NCBI GenBank assembly: GCA_026182355.1
Contig: JAPFBL010000239.1
Location: 186,001 to 250,000 of the forward strand
Length of the DNA: 64,000 nt
Direction of reading: 5' to 3'
Source: Hermatobates lingyangjiaoensis
Taxonomy: Eukaryota > Arthropoda > Insecta > Hemiptera > Hermatobatidae
Below are positions 34,737 through 43,823 of the stretch, piece by piece. The notes under the pieces were generated by a model. The model had not been told where the DNA came from. It worked only from the letters and a program-made list of their open reading frames with translations, and did not search any database. Both the position numbers and the translations under genes were made by a program. Position 1 is the stretch's first letter, and every line of letters starts with the position of its first letter.

Positions 34737-34916
34737 ATGTTTTCCATGTGCTGCAAGTGCGATGAGGTTAGACTGAGGAAGGCAGCGATAAGGCGGTTGG
34801 ACAAGGTCGCCAGGTGTGAGCGAGTGCGGGCTAAGTGCCGGCACCAGGTGGTCTGCAGGCGATGCAGTCCAGTGCTACTCGACCATCTGATTCCCCCACA
34901 AAAAGCGTCTTCCTAA
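34737..34916 (+). CDS. Cys-rich 59-residue frame, possible terminal exon
   Basis: A 59-codon frame that is GC-rich in an AT-rich window. The product begins MFSMCCKCDEVRLRKAA and ends in a basic Cys/His segment with KCRHQVVCRRC, then SPVLLDHLIPPQKASS and TAA. The cysteines (CxxC, later C, C, CxxC, with a His) suggest a small zinc-binding fold, but I do not recognise the family. The frame extends upstream without a stop only to about 34719, so ATG 34737 may be internal to an exon. TTGCTTTACTATTTTAAAG at about 34687-34705 could be a splice acceptor, but reading from it hits a stop in this frame, so the boundary is unresolved. AATAAA at 35009-35014 lies about 95 bp after the stop. The reverse strand is also open, so strand is inferred. 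It could be a host-gene last exon or a retroposed piece. Confidence 0.4.
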   Translation: MFSMCCKCDEVRLRKAAIRRLDKVARCERVRAKCRHQVVCRRCSPVLLDHLIPPQKASS

Positions 34917-35008
34917 CACCGCACGTCTCCAACAATTACACTCGCACATCAGCAAGCAGCAAGTCTAATGGAATCAACCAACTTCTTTTGGTTGGATGAA
35001 TTATTTTA

Positions 35009-35014
35009 AATAAA
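35009..35014 (+). promoter_or_regulatory. Polyadenylation signal candidate
   Basis: AATAAA downstream of the Cys-rich frame. In AT-rich DNA this hexamer is common by chance; position relative to the stop codon is the only support. Confidence 0.3.
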
Positions 35015-35242
35015 CTTTAAGTATCAGTACTAGGCGTTACATTCTCAACACCTAGTTTGGACACACTACTGATCAGGTGATGATAGACGAGAAGCACTCG
35101 AAGCCTTCCTTTCCTCCCTGCCAAGCTTAAGCAAATCCAATCAATGTTGCTATATCCAATTGCTTATTTGGAACTCGGTCATCTTCAACAAGAACCAAAA
35201 TTCTTTTAGTCATCTCTATTAACTAACACATATGGTTAAACA

Positions 35243-35656
35243 CGAGGGTGGTTTGATAACGATTTCAGGCGTGATCACTTCTTTTGGTCGACCTGAACGT
35301 TCGGCGTCACTAGTGTTGGTACGACCACAACAGAACTCTGTAAAACACTTCTTAACCATTGAAATGGATGGTGCCGAGTACCCGTAGTATTTATCAAGTC
35401 TTTCCTTAGTTTCAGTGATGGATTTTTTACGTAAAAATTAGAGCTTAATCAGCACACGAAATTCACTCTTTTCCATTTTCCTAAAAATACACGAGGTTGT
35501 CTGCTTTGAATGACTATCAAACACAGACTGCACGTGGTAGCTGGCTCATAATTAGATAGTTGTCCACTAATAGATTACAGATGACGGAAGCACTGTTGCA
35601 TTTGGAGTAACTGCGCGGGAAATTCAAAAAGTCACTGACTTATCAATCCGTCCTCG
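35243..35656 (-). pseudogene. Internally deleted mariner element with transposase N-terminus
   Basis: The terminal repeats are CGAGGGTGGTTTGATAA (left) and, reverse-complemented, CGAGGACGGATTGATAAG (right). TA follows the right end (35657-35658); the left is CA. From ATG at 35476 on the minus strand the frame reads MEKSEFRVLIKL, stop, FLRKKSITETKERLDKYY, SAPSISMVKKCF, DAERSGRPKEVITPEIV, then runs straight into the left repeat. This is the HTH region of a mariner transposase. The catalytic D,D(34)D half is gone, and there is an internal stop. Confidence 0.9.
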
Positions 35657-35689
35657 TATCTCTTGAACCCCCCACTCCCTTTAGTTATC

Positions 35690-35864
35690 AATTTAAAATG
35701 CTTAATCCCACTGAATCTATAGAACAGTACAGTAAAATGGCATTTCGATTTGACTAAGCCGGAAATGGAAACCATTTCAGACTATACTCACAGATTTAAT
35801 CAACTGATAAAACAAAGTGAAGTTCACGTTCCTCTTTTTCAAAAATCGCTAATTTCCCAAATTG
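35690..35864 (+). pseudogene. Possible retrotransposon Gag fragment, 5' part
   Basis: The plus frame from about 35738 reads WHFDLTKPEMETISDY, THRFNQLIKQSEVHVP, LFQKSLISQI. The pattern (ETISDYxxRFNQLxxQ) resembles the SVxEYxxRFxxLxxQ motif of LTR-element Gag proteins. It is interrupted by the hAT element at 35865; the continuation from 36428 is out of frame and degenerate. No LTR seen. Confidence 0.4.
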
Positions 35865-36419
35865 CAGTGGCGTAACAGGGAGGGGCTGCATTTTGAGGGC
35901 GTAAAAATAGAAAATAGAGAAAAATATAAAATCATAAAAAGCGAAAAAAATATTGGAAATTTTATACCAAAATGAGTTTTTAAGGTCGTAATTGTTTTTA
36001 TGTGTTACATCTGTAATACTGTTTTTAAACAGATTTTCAACTGCAATATTTGCAATAAAAAATGTATTTTAAATTTGTCAAAATTATTTTTTCAAAGTGT
36101 TTAAAGTTTATTATATTTGATTGCGTAGCAAGTTAATTTATCTTATTTTTTTTTATGATTTGAATTATATGTTTTTGTTTTGAAAAATCTTTTTTTTCTT
36201 TGATGACGACTGTATATGTATACAGTACTGTAATAAGCTGATAATCTGGGACTGAAACATCAGTATACAATTAGAGCCGTGATTGTAATTCCATGAGAAT
36301 AAATATTTTGAGAACTTTTTGAAATTTGAAGCTTAAATTATGAACGGCCAGTGGGAGGGTGGGAGGAGGAGGAAAATCTTACTGCCGCCCCGGGCGGAAA
36401 AATGGTTGCTATGCTACTG
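35865..36419. mobile_element. hAT-type element M1, complete copy
   Basis: The ends are CAGTGGCGTAACAGGGAGG and (reverse complement) CAGTAGCATAGCAACC. The flanks are CCAAATTG (35857-35864) and CTAAATTG (36420-36427), one mismatch in 8. It is 555 bp with no transposase. It interrupts the Gag-like segment, so it is the younger insertion. Confidence 0.9.
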
Positions 36420-36587
36420 CTAAATTGCACTTGACTAGGTTTGACAAGCCGTCGCTACCCTCACATGGTGACCGAGCAACGCACCCTTGAACTGCTGTAT
36501 AAAACGATTACAATCTAGGCACTCAACAGCGATGGAGATTTTTCCATTTGATAACCTGTTGAACTTCAAATACCAGAAAGGCTTCAA

Positions 36588-37020
36588 AAATGTATTTTCA
36601 TGGAATTACAATCAAGTACCCAATTTTACTCTGCTGTTATTAGTCCCAGACTCCATCTAATTACAGTAAGTATTCGTGTACATATACATATGTTTTTGTT
36701 TTGTATCAAAGAAAACCAAATATTTTTCAAAAGAAAAACGTATAATTGAAATCATAAAAAATATTATTAAATTAAATTAAATGGCTTCGCAAAAAAATAT
36801 AATAAACTTTGAACCAGTTTTAAAAAAAGAATTTCGACAAATTTTAAATACATTTTTTTGAAATTTGCAAATACTGCAGTTGAAAATGTGTTTAAAAAAC
36901 AGTATTATAGAAATGAAACATAAAAACAAATACGACCTTAAAAACTCATTTTGATATAAAATTCCGATTTATTTTTTATCTTTTTATGATTTAATAATTA
37001 TATTACGAACAGTAGTAATT
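36588..37020 (-). mobile_element. hAT-type element M1, inverted partial copy
   Basis: TTTTCATGGAATTACAATCA at the left, then the M1 body in reverse (AAATCATAAAAAA, ATTTGCAAATACTGCAG). The termini are lost. Confidence 0.65.
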
Positions 37021-37689
37021 CCATGAGTATGGTAGTTACAGTTGGTATTCGAAGTACAGTGGATTGATAAAGCAATACAGAAAACGAAAGGAATAAAAGA
37101 AATTATAAAAGTGAGTTCTAAATTAGGTGAAGCTTAAGTTATTTGGAACTGTTTTTAGTATTCTAGAAGGCTTGCTCTCATCAAGGACATTTTACAAGAG
37201 AGGAGGCGACTTGGCTTCAATTCCAATCAAATGAAAAGCCTGATTTAGTTTGCAGACTCAGGTAAGAAGGGTGGGATGGCCTGTAGCACGCTGCTCTAAA
37301 AAACCATCTCATTGTATCTATCATTCCCTTCACATGCAATACTCTTCAAAACGACTTTAGAATTTAAAACGAAACTCTCACCTGTCAAACAAACTAGCTA
37401 AATAAGGTTTAATTCAATCAAAGTTCTTTAAATTTTAACTAAATCCTCAAAACCATTGAAACTCGGTTTTGAGGATTTAGTCGAAATGACTTCTTCAAGG
37501 CTTTTTGTTTTTTTGAAGATAGAAGCATTTATTTCAAAGCATTATATCAGACCTGATCTGATATCATATCATAGAATCATTCTGATATGATGCTATTAGA
37601 GAAATGCATCTAACTTAAGTAGTTTTCCTTAAAAAAAAAAACCTTGAATCAAAACAGTGTTTTGATAAACTCATCACGATAATATGTTC

Positions 37690-38145
37690 ACATAATATAT
37701 ATTGATAAAAGTATCGACCGTGGCATAGAAACAAAACTATAGTTTATCGGGACTCGGTCAGTTATTCAGGTTCAAATTAAACTCTCATTGCCAACGTTTC
37801 GGTTTATATTTAAAACCTTTTTCATAGGCAGAAGTATAAATTTTAAAACAGAAAAACTAAGTATTACATTACAAATTATTTTACAAAGAAAAATTGTATG
37901 TGGATTTTTAACAACAACTGTAGTCTGAATGAACACGCGACACTGAACTGAAATAACCAAGCAAGGTGTTATACACAAAACTAAAGTTTATCGGGACTCG
38001 GTCAGTTCTTCAGGTTTAAATTGAACTCTTAAGTTTAATTAACTTGGAGTTTAATTTGAACCTGAAGAACTGACCAAGTCCCGCTAAACTTTAGTTTTGT
38101 TTCTATTCCACGGTCCATACTTTTATCAATATTATATATATAAGA
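37690..38145 (-). mobile_element. PLE terminal repeat, motif family B, with terminal foldback
   Basis: On the minus strand: CTATGAAAAAGG, hairpin GGTTTTAAATATAAACC, GAAACGTTGGC, then AACCTGAATAACTGACCG and a GGTCGATACTTTTATCAA end next to TA. 37980-38135 adds an inverted duplicate of the last ~75 bp. Matches 13790 and 57945. Confidence 0.65.
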
Positions 38146-38269
38146 AACTAAAATTTTCAAAAGAGCATACAAAAAAGAAATCACTGAATCCACCAATATA
38201 TTTCGATGTCCTTGTCGTCAGGAATAGATGTGAATGGCTCCAAAGGCTGATAACGACTCAGCCTGTATA

Positions 38270-38545
38270 TATATATCACTCAAAATTCGAAAAAACTATC
38301 CAGACTGGACGCAAATCAGCTAAACGAAGAAAAGCAACACAGAGAGAAAAAGACACACTTAAAAACTCAAATTTTCGGATGATCCGTCTTCAGGAGAAAA
38401 TAGAATGGGCGACCAAGCACACCGGAAACACAACGGCAGGAAACCGGCCCATCTATTTTCTCCTGAAGACGGATCATCCGAAAATTTGAGTTTGTAAGTG
38501 TGTCTCTTGCTCTCTTTGTTGCTTTTCTTCGTTTTTGAGCTGATA
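38270..38545. mobile_element. PLE-tail foldback, motif family F
   Basis: Both arms keep a full motif (minus 38366-38396, plus 38460-38490): CUC, CUGAAGA, C, GGA-UCA-UCC, GAAA, AU, UU, GAG. The centre (ACCGGAAACACAACGG) is a shortened version of that at 30650-30700. Before it, 38145-38265 carries a further minus motif with CUGACGA and GAAAUAUAUU but a poor hairpin. Confidence 0.8.
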
Positions 38546-38552
38546 TATATAT

Positions 38553-38777
38553 ATCAATGATCAAACCACAATAAGAAATAGGAAAACAAGACTAAGATCT
38601 TTCAACCGTAACAAGCGGTCTTCGTCAGAGTCAAAAACCCAACTGGTTTTCCAGTTTTCCAGTTGGGTTTTTGACTCTGACGAAGACCGTTTGTTACGGT
38701 TGAAAGATCTTAGTTTTGTTTTCCCATTTCTTATTGTGGTTTGATCATTGATTGTTTTTTCACGTGTTTATGTGAAA

Positions 38778-38790
<13 letters not shown>
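38553..38790. mobile_element. PLE-tail foldback, motif family A
   Basis: Motifs at 38590-38632 (minus) and 38673-38715 (plus), both with CUGACGA, GAAA and GAUC; the plus copy ends AGUU. A direct repeat CCAGTTTTCCAGTT sits in the loop. (TA)n closes the right side (38783-38812). Confidence 0.8.
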
Positions 38791-38814
<24 letters not shown>

Positions 38815-39290
38815 TGAACTAAGTAGAGGCCATACCAACGTAGAATACATCACAATGGGTACCATCCAGATGGTAAACACAATTGACTGAAGAGCAGGAG
38901 GTGTGATGACGATCTGACGATGACTACTACCTGCTGATGATGACGTCAGTCGAAATATAGTAGTGAATTTTGTATGACTTTATTTATGTTTTTTCTCTTT
39001 TTGCATTGCGTTATATATATATATATATATATTGATAAAAGTATCGACCTTGGAATAGAAACAAAACTAAGGTTTACCGGGACTCAGTCAGTTCTTCTAT
39101 GTTTGGTTACAAGAACTGACCAAGTCCCAAGAAACTTTAGTTTTATATATATATCTGATGAACGAAAAACGGTCCGGCATACCAGATTACACTTAAAATA
39201 AACTGTAGCATATAGAAAGAAACATAATAAAGACTCACTTTTCAATATTTCGACCATCATAACGGTTTATTTTAAGTATATACTGAATAT
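38815..39290. mobile_element. PLE tail fragments, several families
   Basis: 38922-38990 carries an intact motif. 39016-39140 is a family-B terminal foldback (TTGATAAAAGTATCGACC, GTTCTTCTATG centre). 39150-39290 is a family-E tail (GATGAACGAAAAACGG, AAAGACTCACTTTTCAATAT). TA repeats separate them. Confidence 0.6.
38922..38966 (+). ncRNA. Hammerhead-like motif, complete core
   Basis: ACUAC, CUG spacer, CUGAUGA (38934-38940), one extra U, hairpin GAC-GUCA-GUC, GAAA, UA, UA, GUAGU. ACUAC/GUAGU are complementary with a 3-nt bulge. UA is a palindrome and the second UA fits UH. Confidence 0.5.
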
Positions 39291-40521
39291 ATGTCTTTGG
39301 ATGGAAACGGAATTCTGATGATTTCCAACCGCCTCTGTGTAGTTGAATATGAAGAGATAGAGTATAATTTGTCAATTTATAGCTTGACTTTCCACTTCTT
39401 TCTAAATATATTTTATTGACTGATTGGTTTTAAACTTAGTCATGTGGTACTCAAACATTGGAGACAATAAGTATATTCACGATGAGGACAGAGGTGGGTA
39501 AAATAATTACCTTAAGACTATCGACACTAGATTTAACTTTTTTACCTGGAAGTGGATGGAAAAGAAATTTGGCTGATGCGAAACTAGGGTCAGGGACTAC
39601 TGAAAGCAAGAATAGGGTAACGACCACATGTATACCGTTCAGGTTAAATAGATAAACTATTCCAAAAAAGATAGGATATCACTAGAGAATATTGAGGGAA
39701 GCCACGCAAGAGAAGTGCGAACGTCGGCAGATCGTGGGTGGGCCAGTCAGAAAAATCACTCCAAAAAAAAAAAAGATAAGACTAAGGTTTAGAAATATAA
39801 AAATTTAGTTTTTCCTCTACCCTCCTGAGAAAATACTACCTTGTACTGCTGCAATGAAGTTACAAATATTTTAAATACACAATGAGCAATATTCCAAAGA
39901 ACACTACGATTCATATGTCATTTATTGACAAATTACAATAACCGGCTGTATATCATGACTCATTAAAAAAAAAACTGCAGGATGACATAATTCAATTAAA
40001 AAAAAAAGAAAAGAAAAAAGTGACATTATGAAAAGAACAGCCTTATAACTTAGTTAGCTTTTCATTGACTAAACAGAACGAATTCATCTTTGTTCAAGTT
40101 TAATGAAAACAAAGAAAAGATTGCACCATTAATTTATTGTAATTGGAAGAATGTTGGCATTACTGAGTCAAGTTAATAAGGGATGAATACAAAGGGTAGG
40201 AGCAGGTGGGTCACAGTAAAGCTGCCAGATATGCAACTCGAGTTTTTTAAAATAGATGAAAATAGCTGACAAATGTTGAGCTTTCCTTCGTATTTTAATT
40301 TAAGCTTGTCTATATTTAGGTGAAGTACTCATTTGAATTGGACAAGGCTCAAGAATACAGGGGGCGAAGCGGCTAATTACACTTTGTTCTGACATTTCCG
40401 AGATGGTCTTACTTAGAGGGGATGGCAAAGAGCCGAGCGTAACATAAACGTTGACTGTTAGATGGCTATCACTGTTGTTGATACAATAAGACAACGCGTC
40501 ATAACCAAGAAATCATCATGA

Positions 40522-40925
40522 CAGAGGCGTGGTGCCCCCCCCCCCCCCACACGTTGATAATTCATGAACATACAAACTTTAAGAAAACCCTCGTAATATT
40601 TATTTTCATGGAATTACAATCAAAGATCTAATTTTAGTCTGATGTGATTTGTCCCGGACGTACATCTTATTACAGTATTCGTATACATACATATACCTAC
40701 AGTGTCACCAAAAAAAGCCAACATTTTTCAAAAACAAAAACGTATAATTCAAATCATAAAAAATGGTTAAATTATATTAACTGGCTATGCAAATAAATAT
40801 AATACAATTTCAAATTCATTGAAAAATTAAAATAAATTTTTTTATTTGCAAATATACAGCTGAAAATCCGTTTGAAAACAATATTACAGAAACAAAACAT
40901 AAAACAATAACGACTTTCAAATTTT
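40522..40925 (+). mobile_element. hAT-type element M1, partial copy
   Basis: CAGAGGCGTGGTG then a run of C, followed by the M1 words CATGGAATTACAATCAA and AAATCATAAAAAATGG. The right end is lost near 40925. Confidence 0.7.
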
Positions 40926-41399
40926 TGCTCGCTTTCGACTGTCCTGCAAAACTGAGGAAATATAAGAAATACTCGTAATACATTCATTGAAAAATCAAAC
41001 AAACATAAGAAGTGCAAAAAGATACAAATAAGAAAATATAATAGAAATTTTGACAATAGACTTGTGAGAGAACATACTCTGTAAGTTATTTTATACTTCC
41101 GTCAATTCTCTCACTAACCTATTGACGGAATTTCTATCGTATTTCCTTATTTGTAACTTTTTGCGCATTTTGGGATGGTAATTCCCAATTTCCAAATCAT
41201 TTGTCCAAAAGACATATTTATGCATGAGCAGACAAAAGAAAACAGCTTTTCAAACATTTTATTTTAAAAAAAACTTTATAACATGGAGAATACAAAAATA
41301 CTAAATTAGTACTATCAATTAAATTAAATTAGTACTTAACAAATTAATCTAATACTTAAAATCACATTGCAATAATAAACAATAAATGAACATATAAAC

Positions 41400-41660
41400 A
41401 AAAGGTTGCAAAACTAGTGTAATTTTAAGTGTTAAGTGTAGTTTTAATTGTATTTTTTGGATGAAGATGGTGGATGTAACACCGAAACATGTCCAATAAT
41501 AAATTAAAAAATTATGGTGATTTAATTTTTAAGTTGAGCTCTGAATTAAAGAAAAAATTTCGTATTTTGGAAAAATATTAGACAAAATTGAACCAAGTGG
41601 AAAGAGATATCCAATTTTTTAAAAGCATTCATTGAAGAAGGACTGCTCCCAACTTTTATA
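41400..41660 (+). pseudogene. PLE 5' end: hammerhead-like motif followed by ORF N-terminus
   Basis: The motif at 41461-41503 has AUGAAGA (C to A), U, hairpin GGUG-GAUGUAA-CACC, GAAA, CAUG, UC. About 20-40 bp later the frame reads KLSSELKKKFRILEKY, stop, TKLNQVERDIQFFKSI, then after a frameshift IEEGLLPTFIYI and TA repeats. It repeats the motif-then-N-terminus order seen at 23.1-23.3 kb. Confidence 0.65.
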
Positions 41661-41662
41661 TA

Positions 41663-41830
41663 TATATATATATAACAGTTCAAAATTGAAGATAGGTAGC
41701 ACACAAAGTAAAGAAACACACTTACAAACTCAAATTTTCGGGCAATCCGTCTTCAGGACAAAAGAGAAAGGGAGACCAAGCACGTTCTAGACGCAACGGC
41801 TAGTAACCCTATATACATATATACTTTTTC
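41663..41830 (-). mobile_element. PLE tail, motif family F, single arm
   Basis: Minus strand: CUGAAGA, C, GGAUUGCCC (hairpin weakened), GAAAAUUUGAG, then family-F tail AAGTGTGTTTC. The partner arm is absent. Confidence 0.6.
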
Positions 41831-41861
41831 ATTGGAAATACGATCCAAAACGGACAAATAT

Positions 41862-42296
41862 AGTTCAATATATAAATAGAAACATAGAGAAATCAAACGA
41901 ACACACTTACAGTCTCTAATTTTCGGTTTGAACCGTCTTCAGGAGAGATAATACAGGGAAACCAAGCGCACTGGTTCAGAAACGGTTGGAGACCCTCCGG
42001 ACCAGGTTGTCCAACCTAAAGGATCTAAGTTCAATTAATCATAGAAGTGATATTACTAATGTAAGTGATATTTATTCTGGAGTGTTATGCTGAGTTTTAG
42101 TGACATCTGATTTACTTAGTTCACAATTAATTGAACTTAGACCCTCCGGACCGTAGGGTCTCCAACCGTGTTTGAACCAGTGCTCTTGGTTTCCCTCTCT
42201 TATCTCTTCTGAAGACGGCTGAAACCGAAAATTAGAGACTGTAAGTGGGTTCTTTTGATTTCTCTATGTTTCTATTTCTATATTGAACTATATATA
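41862..42296. mobile_element. PLE-tail foldback, family C, with PLE UTR captured in the loop
   Basis: The arms carry family-C motifs (minus near 41918-41947, hairpin GGTT-CA-AACC; plus near 42218-42250). The loop at 42014-42150 contains ATCTAAGTTCAATTAATCAT and AGTGATATTACTAATG, the reverse complement of 43225-43360 in the PLE 3' region. Confidence 0.75.
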
Positions 42297-42597
42297 TATA
42301 TGAAAGATGAAATACATGGAGGGATAGAATGAATGTTCGGAGGTCTCTATACTGGCTTTCCGTACCTCCTCCGGTTGTAATGTCGGTAGCTGCACTTCCT
42401 ACTGTATGTAAGAGCAGCTCTATCAGAAGTAAACGCTAACTTCCGCTTCATATCTCCTGACTTGGACATACGACCACACCTCCATAACAATCATGACATG
42501 GGATTAAACTCCCACCCACCGTAAACCACTGCCCTCCTCCAGTCCGCAGTCCTATTCATCTAGCTAATGCTAGACTTTTTTCAAGAATATATATATA

Positions 42598-42840
42598 TAT
42601 ATTAGTATAAATAGGGAGCAGACCTTCTTTTATACATATTGTGTTAAACTGAATTGCCTTAATTAAACATACCTTTTTTTTGAGCAGTTTTTCATATGAT
42701 GGCTTACCAGAGTTTCGCTCAAATAATCCACCAGCTAAATCAAGACTATTTAAAATTAGCAAGGAAATATGAAAAACTGCTCAAAAAAAAGGTATGTTTA
42801 ATTAAGGCAATTCAGTTTAACACAATATATATATATATAT
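42598..42840. pseudogene. Inverted pair of PLE ORF N-terminal fragments
   Basis: On the plus strand from ATG 42696: MMAYQSFAQIIHQLNQDY, LKLARKYEKLLKKKVCL, IKAIQFNTI, then (TA)n. On the minus strand from about 42690 the same KLLKKKVCLIKAIQFNTI continues to CIKEGLLPIYTNI. The arms are perfect inverted repeats of about 55 bp. Lysine-rich helix then CxxEGLLP fits the start of PLE proteins. Confidence 0.65.
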
Positions 42841-43404
42841 AAAGGATTCAATGTATATCGACCGTTTGATAGAATAAGTGTGTTATCTAATCGGGATTCG
42901 GTCAATTTCCTAGGTTCGAAAATCAAACTCCCGTTGCCGACGTTTCGGTTTCATTTTAAAACCTTTTTTATAGCCCTATAAACAAAGGATAATAAGACAT
43001 CACAAATCAACATCCAATACATAAACAATATAAAAATATAGTGTTACATCTTATGGATATTATAAGCAGAAGTATTTCAGAGATAAATAAAATAATATAA
43101 TTTAGAGAAGTAAGAACTTTTTGAATAAGAAAATAAAATGTTCATTATTTAAAGGAACTAATAATCTTATTTGGTCAAAACCTTTGACTAGACTAATAAG
43201 ATAACATTACAAGTAACCTCAACACTCAAAGGAACTAAGTAAATCAGATGTCACTAAAACTCAGTATAACACTCGCATTACTTACATTAGTGATAACACT
43301 CGCATCTATATTAGTGATATTACTTCTATGATTAATTGAACTTAGATCCTCTTTAATATATAAGATTTTAAATGTCTTCCTTCTTTGCTCATCTTTTTAT
43401 TTTC
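42840..43404 (-). mobile_element. PLE 3' untranslated region with family-B motif
   Basis: Downstream, on the minus strand, of the GIY-YIG remnant. It contains the UTR shared with 42014-42150, then GGGCTATAAAAAAGG, hairpin GGTTTTAAAATGAAACC, GAAACGTCGGC and the family-B tail (GGAAATTGACCGAATCCC), ending at (TA)n near 42840. It links motif family B to a PLE 3' end. Confidence 0.7.
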
Positions 43405-43823
43405 CTATTATATTTGTAACTCCAAAATCGAACGTGTTACATTCGTTTATGGCGTGGTAAGCTAAAGCTGAAGCGTTACTCTTATTTGTCTCATTGAATA
43501 ATTATGTTGGTAAAGTCTTTGTTTTAGAAAGCGACTAGTTTCTCCATAGTAACACTTGTCATAGTCTTTATATTTGATGGCATAAATGAGATTACTTTGT
43601 AGCTCCTTCCGTATTTTTTCTTTTAAATTTGAAAATAATATTTAATTTTTCTTTTATTATAAAATATCAGTGAAATTTCAGATCATTTTGTTTGAAAACT
43701 TTTCTAAATGATTGTGATAAGTCCACAAAATAAGGAAATTTGAAATACTTTCTATTTATAACTTCCAGTTCAGCGTCATCCATTAGCTCGCTATCAAATT
43801 TAGATTTATTTTCAACAAAATAA
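43405..43823 (-). pseudogene. PLE C-terminal region with GIY-YIG endonuclease, frameshifted
   Basis: Minus-strand order: YFVENKSKFDSELMDDAE, INRKYFKFPYFVDLSQSF, RKVFKQNDLKFH, stop, then after a frameshift LIYAIKYKDYDKCYYGET, SRFLKQRLYQHNYS, and after a second shift ASALAYHAINECNTFDFG. LIYAIKYKDYDKCYYGET is the GIY-YIG core (IY...YYGE) of PLE endonucleases, and SRFLKQRLYQH gives the conserved Arg. No full-length reading frame; a dead copy. Confidence 0.88.

Noticed and set aside
35222..35476. Functional mariner transposase
   Set aside because: An internal stop follows VLIKL and the catalytic half is deleted.
38097..38489. 130-codon plus ORF
   Set aside because: It is the translation of a family-F foldback and its mirror; the opposite strand gives a similar peptide because the DNA is palindromic.
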